DNA of 64,000 nt from Eutypella sp. D-1 (lineage: Eukaryota > Ascomycota > Sordariomycetes > Xylariales > Diatrypaceae): positions 62,001-126,000 of the forward strand of contig JAJTTP010000022.1 of the NCBI GenBank assembly GCA_023313575.1, read 5' to 3'. This document shows, piece by piece, positions 46,877 to 58,594 of this stretch (its first letter is position 1; the number at the start of each line of letters is the position of its first letter). The notes beneath the pieces are model-generated. The model was given only the letters and a program-made list of their open reading frames with translations, did no database searches and was not told where the DNA came from. The position numbers and the translations under genes are program-made.

Positions 46877-48818
46877 ATGACACACTCCTACTCGCCTGAT
46901 AACAGCTCTCTCCTACCGGAGAGTAGCATGAGCGCAGGCTTAGACATGTGGGCCGAGGCCAAGAGTCGCCTCATCGACTATTTGCACTCGGCTAGTTACG
47001 CAGAGCTTGCAGCTATCGCCGTCGGCCTATTATGGCTTTCTTCATTCTTCGGGCCAAAACACCCGACGGTACCAGGCGCGAAGGTTTTTGGCTACCGATC
47101 GTTCTTCGAGCCCACGTTCTTCGTACAGGTCAGATTCGTGTTCAGCGCCCATGATATTATCTCCAATGCGTATGAGAAGGTATGTGAGCAAGGAAGTCTG
47201 AAGTTAAACTCTCGGTGCCCAGAAGATAGCTAACAGCGCACCCTTTTGACAGCTCAAAAATGTCCCGTTCGTGCTCCGTCGCTATGATACCGATATCACG
47301 GTCCTGCCCATGAAGTATCTAGATGAGATGCGGCTGATACCGAGGCACAAACTCAATGGAAAAAAGGCCCAGGTGAACGTAAGCAAAACAGAAAGCGGAT
47401 TACTTACCCCCTTCCTTTCCTTATTATTAGTTATTAGGAACACTGATTCTAACTTGCCCAGAACTTGGTTCCAAAATGGACTTGGACGGAGGTGATGATG
47501 GACTCAGATCTCCATGTCAAAGTACTGAACGGCAAGCTCAACCCAAACTTGCCCAAGTACATGCAGATTGCCGAGTCTGAGCTCGAATACGGCTGGGGAA
47601 TTGATATCCCCAAGCTTACAAACGGTAAGTCTTAATTTGCCTCTCCCAAAGCACCATGTCCGTCGTCAATATGTCCAGCAAATGCTAACTAACGAAAATC
47701 AAGAATGGACTGAGGTTGACGTCCAAGAGTCCATGCGGATGCTCGTGGCCCGCATGTCGGCCAAGATCTTTATGGGCGATCCGGCCTGCCGGGACCCCGA
47801 GTGGCTACGGATATCTATCGACTTCACCTATGACATGTTCCTGGCCGCGTTCACGATGCGGATGTTCCCGCCATGGATGCACCCGATCGTGGCACACTTT
47901 GTTCCTGCGCGGTGGAGGCTGCGTCGGCAGATGCGGGCCGCCAAGCGGATCGTCGGTGGCCTCATGCGCGAGCATCGGGAAGCCAAAAAGTCCGGCGATA
48001 ACCAAGACACGCTCCTCGGGTGGATGGCCGACAACGGCGACGAAAAGGAGACAAGTATCTCCGAGATGGCCGCCCGGCAGTGCGTGCTCACGCTCGCTAG
48101 CATCCACACAACCTCCATGAGCGTTAGCAACATGCTGTTCGATCTCTGTGCGCACCCCGAGTGGTTCTCCGTCCTGACGGAGGAAATCGACGAGGCGGTC
48201 GCCAAGTATGGCATGCTCGGCCGCGATGCGGGTATGAATCCCAAGCAGTGGCTGCAGACGCTGGAAAAGATGGATAGCTTCTTTGTGGAGAGCCAGCGGA
48301 TTAACCCTCCTATCCTACGTATGTGCCAAACCCCTCCACTGCAAAAGAAAAAGAAAGATCACGCGAACCACCACTAACCGCAGTACTTCAATCAAGTGAA
48401 CCCTCAGAGAATCGCTCTGGTCCCACTGAAGCTGAAGGACGGCACGGAGATCCCGAAGGGAGCGCGAGTCGCGTTCGCGGGTCACCACCACGCTAACGAC
48501 CCGCGGGTAGCGCCGAACCCGGAGGTGTTTGACCCGATGCGTTCCTACCGGCGGCGGCACTCGGGGGACAACGCGAACCTCACCAAGTTCACGGCAGGTA
48601 TGACGAACTCGGACAGCCTGTCCTTCGGATACGGCGGCCAGGCGTGCCCCGGTCGGTATTTCGCCGTCGGCGAGATTAAGATGGTCATGGCGCGCTTGCT
48701 CTCCGAGTTCGAGTTCAAACTACCCGACGGCAAGCCCCGGCCCTCTATCATGTACGCTGACGAGAACGTCTTCATGGACCCCTCTGCCAAGCTGATGATG
48801 AGGAGACGGACAAAGTAA
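46877..48818 (+). CDS. Cytochrome P450-4, ent-kaurene-oxidase-like
   Basis: Exons 46877-47179, 47253-47378, 47462-47624, 47704-48318 and 48397-48818 give 542 residues. The membrane anchor is at about 42-57 (ELAAIAVGLLWLSSFF). The I-helix reads LASIHTTSMSV, ExxR is ESQR, and the haem loop is FGYGGQACPGRYFA with the thiolate Cys. The family is the ent-kaurene-oxidase-like group, as for P450-1, with introns at the equivalent YEK and EW positions. The last intron has a CTAAC branch only a few bases before the first AG (cag at 48381-48383); the next AG (48396) keeps the frame and gives an alignment of equal length to P450-1, so it was chosen. Substrate is probably a diterpene intermediate. Confidence 0.92.
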
Positions 48819-49185
48819 GCGCTGTGTAGATGAAGTCGCGCATATGTGGTTTTGGTTGTATACTCAACCCCTTGTATGATTGTATATAGCTCTTGTTACT
48901 GTGGTCAAGAATAGAACTATGTTTGGGTTATTCTCTACGTGCATAGATTCTACCTGTATATGCATGTACCAAAACCAATTATAGTTGGATTAATTCAAAT
49001 CACCTGTGCACTTTGTTATAGTATCACTTCCATATGATAGTATTCCGAATAGACATAAGGGTTGGGCCTAGCACGTAGCTAACTAATATATCTATCAGAA
49101 AACCCCAGATACGATAACTCGGGGGCGCTCACTTAGTATATCTATGTTATTCTATCATTTGATTTGTCTATCAATATTTTATTAT
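48819..49185. other. Convergent 3' flanks, P450-4 and the regulator gene
   Basis: AT-rich, 0.37 kb, no gene recognised. Confidence 0.6.
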
Positions 49186-50467
49186 CTAAGGTGAATTCTC
49201 TTCTAAATTTCCGAGACGTTGTTTCGTGTCCCTAATCATGCTCCTATGTACCTGCCAGCGGTTGGACGCCGCGATTTCCTCCAAACGGTGCGTCAGGACC
49301 TTCAAGCGGGCCACGCGGCTGTCAACTAGGATTTTAAGTACGTGCAGCCTATCTTCATCATCCATCTTCCACTTCCACTCCGGAACATCAAAGTTTGAGG
49401 GCCGGCCCCGCCCATCTACCCCTCCTCCACGTGGCTGGCTGGTGCCGGGGGGTGTTGTCCAGCGAGACGCGCCCACCGATACTGCGCTGCGCGCTGACGA
49501 CTCGCTGTCCTGCCGTGCCTGATCCAGGAGCCACTCCTTCAGGTCAATGATGCTGGTCAGCACCTTGTTGCATATAGATATTATTAATAGAGCCTGCTCG
49601 GGCTGCAAGCTGCACGTGTCGCACCCTAGCCATGACTCGCAGTTCGAGAGGGCCTCTTTTTGACACTGTAATCTCTCATCGGCGCCCAGCGACATAGCCC
49701 CCGACGGGTCCCGGGGACCCCAGACGAGGCATATCTCCACCGTCTCATAGGTGCGCAGCATCGTCGAGGACGAGCATCTAGGACATACGGAGGCCCGCGG
49801 CTGTCCGGACCCGGCACTGGTTGCGTGGGAGCCCCGGCTCGGGGCTTGAGAAGGGCCAGATAGGATGGATGAGGCAGTGTCGAATGTACTAGGCGGCCCC
49901 TCTCCGTGCTGAGGATGTGAAGATAGTATGTCGCCCAACGCTCCAGCCATATCAAACTGAGACCCTGCGATGAAGTCGTTTTCAATGTCCATGTCCATAT
50001 CTAGTATGTCGTAAGATGAGGGTTCGTGTGAGGAGTCGGTTCCGCTGTCGATGGAGTGAATGATTCCATCCCCCATTGGATTCGACCCGCTCCGTATTCT
50101 CGCCGTAGCTGCGATAGGTGGGGTTGTGAGCATTGCAGGATCTGATGATGATTGTCTCGACCTCGAGCCTGGCTTTGACGGGGAGCTGTAGGAACAGGTC
50201 CAACAGCGCTCTAGACATCTCTGACATGCGCCTTTGCCCTCCTCTGTTATACATTTGACCTGAGTCGCTTCCAGTCAGCAAAACCTCTCCCCCATTCTCG
50301 GACAATAGTCTCGGGAGCTATGCGTGCCTACGCACCTTTTTGGATCTGCAACGATCGCAAGCTAACCGCGTAGTTTTATTCTGTGACTTTTTATCGAACG
50401 GCGCACACATTGTCTCGAGGACATAGGGCCCGTTGCCCGAGTTCACGTGTCTTAAGGTCTGAAACAT
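49186..50467 (-). CDS. Zn2Cys6 transcription factor, likely cluster regulator
   Basis: Minus-strand exons 50467-50336 and 50259-49186 give 401 residues. The N-terminus holds a canonical binuclear zinc cluster, Cys37-x2-Cys40-x6-Cys47-x8-Cys56-x2-Cys59-x6-Cys66, followed by a basic Ser-rich linker. The 76-nt intron cuts the zinc cluster between the second and third Cys, so a gene model without it loses the DNA-binding domain. The C-terminal part (about 160-300) has a Cys-rich stretch (VCPRCSS, NCESWLGCDTCSL) and helical segments resembling AflR-type regulators, without a clear fungal-specific TF domain. The frame extends upstream only from a TTG, so ATG 50467 was used; ATG 50410 is possible. 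Its place at the right end, convergent with P450-4, fits a pathway-specific activator. Confidence 0.92.
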
Positions 50468-53319
50468 CTCTGCCTGTCTGCTTAAGGTTTCATCGGCGTC
50501 GTTGCGAAAGGGGTAAAATGGCAAGGGGTTAAAGGGCTTCTAGAGATTGATTATGTCAGGTCCAGATTAAATTTTCTTGTTGCTATATAGGGACTTAAGT
50601 AATCGGTTGGTCGCCCGACTATCTTTATATCTAGCAGCCCTAGGAGGCTATAATCTACCAGGCGGACCATGCATCCATAATCCTGATGGGTTTTAATCCT
50701 TGCCATGTTTAGAAAGACGATGCTCCTTGACTAGATTCAGCATCCACATAACTCTTAGATCAGATCATACATAGGCCGTCCTTCGATGTGGATCTCAATC
50801 ATAGCACAGCCAATACGTAGTGCATTCACCAAACCTTGTTGTTTCCTTCAGGTTTATGGAGGAAGATGCTCAGAGATAGGATGCTCTAGGCAAGTTCAGG
50901 TAAGCAGCCTCAGGCCCTAAGCTTCAAGGTGTGGAGATATTGCAGCAAGATCTCAATCCTTGTTACGTGGCATGGTTCCAGGGATCTTTTCTTAGGTAGC
51001 TTGCGTGATAACTAAAATCCCCTGCAGAAACTATAGTATACGATCACCGCCAGGCGGTATCACTGGTCTGCGCACGTCTCGTTACATGCTTTCGTTTCAA
51101 CGATAAGACCTTGTAGTGTCCGGGCTCCACTTTGCCGCTTACCTAGGTCTTACGTTGCTGGATTCTACGTCTTCAGGTAGTATGTGATATACTGGTTGTA
51201 ACTGGTCGTGATGAGTCGTTACTATCATTATGTGACAGCTTTAGCGAGCTGCTAGCCTCCTATAAGGTGAGAGAGAGGCGCCCATAGGACATGTCGTGGT
51301 CACAATTGCCGGTATAGCCACAACGGTAGCTTCATTCGTACAATGAGGGTGCCTCACTAGTATCACGGCTTCGTTCCGTAGTGAAAGCCAAAAAATAACC
51401 TTATTATGTTAGCGTTATCCCGGTACAGAGAATTCCTGTATATTTGTTCATTATCAGGGCTGGATTTCATCTAAATTAGGTAATGGGCTTCCAACGTTAC
51501 AAGGTGCCAAGGTTGGTTCTAGCGACCTACCGCTGTGCTAGACAGGGCTGCTACAAATAGCGACAGTCTCATTAACGATCAACGGTTGCCGTCAGAACTA
51601 GACTGCGCTGAGCTGAGCTAGTCCCTATACTGAGTAAGTTATAGGCGATTTAGCCAAGGAAGATCATTCAGCTTCAGATAGAGAGTCTACTTTATCCGAT
51701 AAACCCGCGGATGAGTCTTGACCGACCTAGGCATGTGTTATGGCTAAGGGGCGGGGCCTTTGACTACGGTGTATACATGTATGATCAATTCTTGTAAGTG
51801 TGCGTTAAAGCCAGAGAGAATCAAGGAGAGAGGCGGGGAAGGAGGCGGCAACCTCAGTTGTAGGCAGCTTACCTATGGGGCATAGTCCGAGCTTTAGGTC
51901 CCGGGCCTATGCAGGTTTCGCTTTTGCCCCTCTCCTCCCGCTTTCACGGCATCAAGGCCGGGACGGCTTATTTATTTATCTAGGCCGCTGTTTGTGGTGT
52001 TATATTTCTCTTTCATTCAGGTACATCAGAACATGCCTCGGAATATGCCCTGTCAGCGATACTGTGTCATTGCTAATGCTTTTTGGACTGTTAAATGCGT
52101 TCTATCTCTAACTGATGCCAATATTGCACTGTTCTTGGACTTCTCGGTCTGAAAATCCAGAATGTCGGCAGAACTTTTATTTCCTACGCTATTTCCCGTG
52201 ACCCGCGTTTTCTTAGCGGCCACTGGTATAATAGAGGTCGTCATGCTCGCTTACCCTATACCGCATTACGCAGCCAACCTGGAGGGAGATTACTAAGACA
52301 CGAGAACGCTTTTTCGGCACGATAAACGGGTTTACTACCAGGATGCCCAGGTGCCCACAGTAAGCCCTTAAAAAGAAGGCGTATCAAAGCCAAGCCCCTG
52401 CGTCCTTGCCTACATACTTACATAGTGCTATTACGTGATGGCAAACTTGCGCAATAGTGCAGTAGAAAGCTTCCTTGGTGCCCCCATTCCTCCTAAATGT
52501 AGTAAGAGATATATTGTCTCCGCGACTCCTCAGTCAAACAGCGACTACAGGAAATTGCGTGCTTATCGTGGGTCAACTACGAGACATGCTCGATAGTGGC
52601 TCTCACACTGACGATCAATTATGAGTCCTAAGTCAACATAATTGGTAGTTGGAACGGTAGCTTCAGCATGCGATCAATACGTAGCTCGAATGGGAAACAA
52701 ATTCAGGCTGGACAGAACGGCTTACTGAGAGGTTCAGGTTGGATAGATGGTTTTCACGTGCAATTATGCCTGGATATAATCAACTCGTGGCCGTTAGGCT
52801 AGCCGGAAACATACAAGCATGCCAGTTATTCCACCCCGGTTCCGCGATCTCCCATTGGTAATCGACAAGCGATGAGAATGCAGGTTTCGTGAGTGAGCAG
52901 GGCTAAAAGGATATCGCGCATCATTGTCGCAGTCAGTATTAGACGGCGTCTAGACAGCTCTAAGCCCCTGCACTAAAAATACAATACACTATTGAACCTT
53001 TAAGCCCTATGAGGCTGTTGCCCTCTCGACCAGTTTCACGTGGGGAAGATCCCCCGAGCCAATGTATGCAATCTTATTATTATTCACTTCGGTTGGTACC
53101 TGGCAAGATATCCACCACGGCCTTCCACTCCTTATCACACAAAACGCCCAGAGAAGCTGAACTAAAGCGCGCCATCATTCCCACCCATATTACATTTCTC
53201 TGCATCCATATGATAAGATCCTAGGATATCGTAGTCTACAGGCACCTAGAGCTCCAGTGTGTCCCTTAGGATGGTGATCTATTCAACGACAGGCTCTATT
53301 ATATTCAATACTTATGTAT

Positions 53320-53343
53320 AACCTCCTATATGGCCAGGAGGTT
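53320..53343. repeat. Perfect 8-bp inverted repeat
   Basis: Arms AACCTCCT and AGGAGGTT with an 8-nt spacer, in the gene-free region. It may be chance. Confidence 0.4.
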
Positions 53344-56048
53344 TTGTGAGTTCCTGTGGTGTCTGGGGCTGGTGAGCAGCTATCTTGTAAGTTTACCTGG
53401 AATGCTGCTCTCCTTGATACAGCGACAGTCATACCATCCTAAACAAGAAAGCGTAGTGACTTAAAACACCTACCATAATACCCAAAAAAGCTTATAGAAA
53501 ACCAGTGAGTGGATAAGGGCTATTCCCGAGGTCAGGTCAGCATGATGAATGGCCCGCAGTCTAGAATCTCAAGCAGTGCGTTTACCAAGTCATATCGGCA
53601 ACTGGAGCATGCTTACCCTGTTAATCGAGATGATAAGTATGCGAATGCGAATATCCTGCTTACCGGGCCAATGGGTATCCTGGGGCATCGGATAAGACAC
53701 CCGCTGATACAGAAAAAGTGCTGTGCTTGCCACTATTTTCTCACCAGCGGACTCGTTTCAACCCGGGGCCGCATAATGGCCAACGAGAGAAGTCTCAGAT
53801 ACGTGGAAACCAAACGAAGCGGGAAATTCCATGTAAGTGACAAGGAGACATGGTAGCCTACAGATACACGAATTTCACATCCGCATATTACCCTCGCCAT
53901 TCTCAGGTTACCATATTCCCGGTACACCTTTCATAATGCAAGCTTATCCTTTCGGCTCCCGATACGAAAGTGGCGGTCGACTTGGAATGTGTGTCGATCC
54001 TACTCAACGGGGCCGGGCATAGCTATCATTATCACATGTTTATATTCGCCTTCATTCCCCTAAGCCGTAATCAATATCATGATTTTTGCGTGAGCATTGC
54101 TCGCCAAGCGCGAACAGTCAAGCCATGCTTCAAGACGTGGATCACGCAGCCTTTGAATGGCTATACTCAGTCTGTATACAATGCTGCACGCCCATGACTT
54201 CGCGTGGTATCAGTAAACGTGTGGTTGGTAACGACTTCGCCACGACCCTTCGGAGTCGACAAGTGGGCTAGGTATATGATTAGAATGTGAGCACTGACAT
54301 TGCTCTCGCCACCGTTCAACAGGCGAATGTTATAACCACGGTGGGTGTACCCACGGCTATCGGAACCTGGGATCCCTTGTAGAAATAGAGATAACTCTAT
54401 AGTTCAAGGGTATTAACTTTCCTATCAGCCCTGTATCATCATCAATTACTAGCAGGTGCAGTCATAATCGCGAATCCTTCTCTTCTACACCACCAACTAA
54501 TGGAAACTACACCGTGCCATCGATGTGACAACATGTCAAGAAGGTTGAGCCCAATCCCCTGGAGGAAGACGAGGCCACAACTTCTTCATTCATCGCGGCA
54601 CAGTAACTAAAGCAAAATCATCAATCCCTACCTATTACAGAGGCTCAGCAGAACCTGCCTTAGTCTCGCATTAGCTGCCGCGTCTCTGATGAAGCAGAGA
54701 ACTCGCGATAAAGACGACTTATATTCGCTACGCTTCCACGCTCCCGCCTATCCGTCTCCATCTCCATATACCATTGCGAGCAAGAATATATCTTCCCTGA
54801 ACAACCGCTAATGCATATTCCTGCGAAACGACGGCGATCGTCAAGAGAACTAGGTGAATACCTGTTGAGTCCCACACGCGGGGAAGCCTTTGGTTCTACG
54901 ACTACGGCACTACTCTACTGGTACTCAAGAAACCGAGTGGATTTCATCCCTTTAGCTTTATCTAAGACAATGAAGAACTATTAAGCGAACCCGACAGGCA
55001 ATCCCTCAGGATCCGGAGACGGCGGCAAGAATAGCCAGACTATATGGTCATTGCGGGACTGGCTGTAGCACTTCATGCGTGATGAAATAGGGACGTTATA
55101 GGCACAGACATTGGGCAGATTGCCCTTCGCCTACTTCTGCACATTCCCAATGCCCATAGGATTCCCATCCCTGGAGTCGTGCCCGCCAGAGCCGGGTGAC
55201 AAACGCGGCTTCGGCAATGATCCGTGCTTCTGCGGGGGATCAGATGCTCGGCCGGGAAGCAGAGGCATTTTGAGCGTGTCGTGGAGGCCACGAAACCCTG
55301 CCGCGTCTAGCTCCTCTGACCACGTCGAGTCTGACCCCAGCCTCATATAGATACGTCAAGAAGGAGTGGGATGTGGGGCTTGTCACGCATGAGGATTTTA
55401 GGCCGTATTATGTGATAGTAGGCCGGCGACTTTTGCAGAGACCTCGCCTCTTTCTGCGTGCTACGCCACGGAGCACTGGACTTTATTATAAGCAGGGCCC
55501 CTGGATGAGATCGACCGAGCGTCATTATAGATAAAAAACCAAACATTTGGAGTACTCATTGGAGAAGCACTGCTGGTTTGGATATCCAACTTACACGTCA
55601 GCCCTCATAGATCCTCCATAGTAAGGAGCTAATAGCAGGCATCAAAAGGTTAAAAGTGCCAAAGACATGATAGCTATAGACCAAAATTGTGTGCACGATG
55701 CTGCTCCCAACTAGCAGTTCCTGTGAAGCACCCGCAACACAATAGCTCCCTCTGGCTTTGCTCCGTTTTTAACCGACTTGCCAAAACCCTAGGCCTTAGG
55801 GCCCGGGCACTATGGCTCACACACTCTCGAGTAGACACCCGACACCGAGCGACATCTCAGAACCACGGCGGTCCACAGGCACCCAGACAGTTGCGCCGAA
55901 CACGAGCTCAACCGGAGAAGCTAACGGGAACGGTTTGAATATCATAATGTGTGACATTGGGTTCGATTTGTGGGATATATATCGTGTAAATAGATAGACA
56001 GCCTCACACGCCGCATACCGCTAGGGAGGTCTGAGGAGTTTTATTCTC

Positions 56049-56067
56049 AACGCCTACGGCGTTGAAT
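56049..56067. repeat. Perfect 8-bp inverted repeat, 3-nt loop
   Basis: Arms TCAACGCC and GGCGTTGA around TAC, in the gene-free region. Confidence 0.45.
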
Positions 56068-58594
56068 ACACCAACCAATCCGTTTGCAACCGGACTACGC
56101 CAATGCCACTGTCGTAAAACCAATCTCTTTCCAGAGACACCAACTTGCCCCCGACGTTAGTGAATGCCTTCCATCTTATCTACAAAATGGAGAGACTCCG
56201 GGAGGGAAGGATATGACCCTTACAATCCTTGGCAACTGGTTCCTCGTCTCACTAGGGAAGACCAGACAGATAGGAATCATCTTACAGATTCACTATGTTC
56301 ATTAAGAAGAGTCTTCTACATACATGGCTTTGCATAACACTTAAGCCATCGTGCAATCAAATCCGGGATACTCTTTACTTCGGCATCATACGCGTATCAC
56401 GACAGCAGCGGTAACCGCCGCTGTTTGTCTGCGGAACTGACTATGCACGAGACAGGCCATCAGAAGATATACCGAAAGCATGCCTGCAATGTCTCTAATT
56501 GACCCAGTGCTGAATTTTGTCGGACATTGCCACCACCCAGACAGGCTGTTCGGACACGCCCCTGATGACTATACCGCAGAGAAGCGTTGAGAGGAGTGGA
56601 ACGAAAGCCGTCCCGGGGGCCACTGTAGGTCGTATCGCCTTGTGGGGCTAACCGGCACCAAGCGACGCTCCGGTTTGGACCGGGGAATATGATCAGGAAT
56701 ACGTGGGTTCGGCGGGAGGGCCTAACTCGACGGTATGTAAAGAGATCATTTGACGGTTTGTGTAGGTAAGGCGTAGGAGGCGATCAAGGCGATGCCCATC
56801 TAGGGGTTAGCCGGGAGGTTACAAGGAAACACGATATCTTTCTACGGAGGCCAATATACCCCACTACTATGGATATATATAAGAGTGTCGCGAACTCACT
56901 GTTGTCCCGTAAAGGGACTGAAACACGTGTGATCGTATATTGATAGACTCTACTCCGAACGGCTTTAGTCTAGACACTTTTACCTTCCACTCTGATCTTA
57001 ACTTCACTAGATAAGGACACGTGATATATAACACTCTACCCGGGACAAACCCCTTAAGGTAATAGGAGGATATTCTTTCTAGTTTGACCAAGTGATATAG
57101 CCCACTAGCCCCCGTACAAGCCTCTCCTTCAAGTTTAAAAGTTTAAAAGACAACGATACGGTACCGCGCTCTCAGCTTACAGATCGATGATTTGACGGGC
57201 AAGTGGGAAGAAACAAGGGAACTCCTAAGAAAGGAATCGGGCGGATGCTAGTAACCTCAGATGTGGAAAAGGGTTCGAGGGCCAAATACTACAGCGTAGA
57301 GGAGACACGAGCAGAGGTCGAGTAGCAGTCCCCGCGTAGTAGATAAACAGAGGTTGACTCAACCTTAAGAATCGAGACGACAATGGTCAAACAAAGGCAG
57401 CAGGACCGGTGTTGATATAGGGGGGGGGAGTGGACGAGGCCATGAACCTCTGCACCGGTAGGTATATGTGTAACCCGCAGTTTCCGAAGAGTCCTCGTCC
57501 GTAGATCCCATCATCGCGTAAGTAGTAATAAGAAGAAGGAACACTGCGAAGCCTGCTCTATTAAGCAGCAGATATAAGAAGTAGGCACGATATACCAGCT
57601 CGTGCGTTAGGGCGAGAGTCCCCTTTTGGTAGCCTCGCGAGAACCGTCATAGGAGGCTACGTAACGTGAATACTGGATTGATCATATACGGAATGAATCT
57701 CCTTGCTTTCATAGATATCTAATTGTAAACGGAAATAACTAAGAAGCCCCGGTCCCTATGCAGGACCGAGAACGAGAAGAACACGAGGGCAATCTGCCGT
57801 TGCCGCTGCCGCTGCCGCTTAGGACAGGACAAGGACGCCGCGGCGCGGGACCGGCGACCAAAGCTTCCCCCTCCCCTTTTCGGGGTATCGCTGCATTGTC
57901 GGCTTGGGCTAGACTGGTTCGGAAGACCGAAGTGAGGATGAAAAAAAAAGCCGAGGAATACGAACAAAGGGGAGGGATACATTGCTCAGCGGCGAGAGGT
58001 AAAACCTAGCTAAATGCATCCAGCTGAAGCAAAAAAGCATATGCAACTTCGGCATTGATCTCCCTAAGTTAACCAAGTCGATCCCTTGGGAAGGGAAAGG
58101 ATGTGGACGTATTGCGGATGCGGATAAATGTTGGTTGGCCCTGGTTTTTTCTTTCTCCCCTTGATGATAGAGAGATATATTATCCTGTCACGTACGGTAT
58201 CGTGGCGACAAATCACATATACCGGGATCAAATAAGTGCACACATGCATGCGACGACTGGACCTCACTCGATTCAATGCAATGGACATGGTCAAGTCCGA
58301 CAATCCATAAATCTTTGATCAATGGCTTGATCTGTCGTCTAACAACCCCCATCATTCCCCCTCATCACACGGCCCATCCCGGAACATACATCGACCGCGC
58401 TCGCGGGCTCATCGTCCAATCATTTCAGTCGGTTACCTTTCCTTCCCACCCTCCCCTGTTTTATCATTCCATCTTAATCTATTTTCGCGTTGCTTTGATT
58501 CGTGGAGGCGCAAGCGGGAGTCGATTAATTCCCGCCTGGGTCACATTATTAAATGGGGGGTGGTAGTAGGAAAGGGGGTTGGCTGTTGTTGCAT

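Larger units (their letters stand above)
50468..58594. other. 8-kb stretch without a recognisable gene
   Basis: Many short open frames, none with a domain I recognise. Small GC-richer islands at about 55130-55330 and 57790-57900 could be gene relics. A GCCGCT hexamer repeat lies at about 57800-57820. Perfect short inverted repeats occur at 53320-53343 and 56049-56067. Confidence 0.5.

Noticed and set aside
53509..53856. 115-codon plus-strand frame in the gene-free tract
   Set aside because: No domain, no splice context and no extension on either side; length is within chance for this base composition.
55111..55350. GC-richer open frames on both strands
   Set aside because: Possible gene relic, but I could not match it to any family, so it is noted only as an island.
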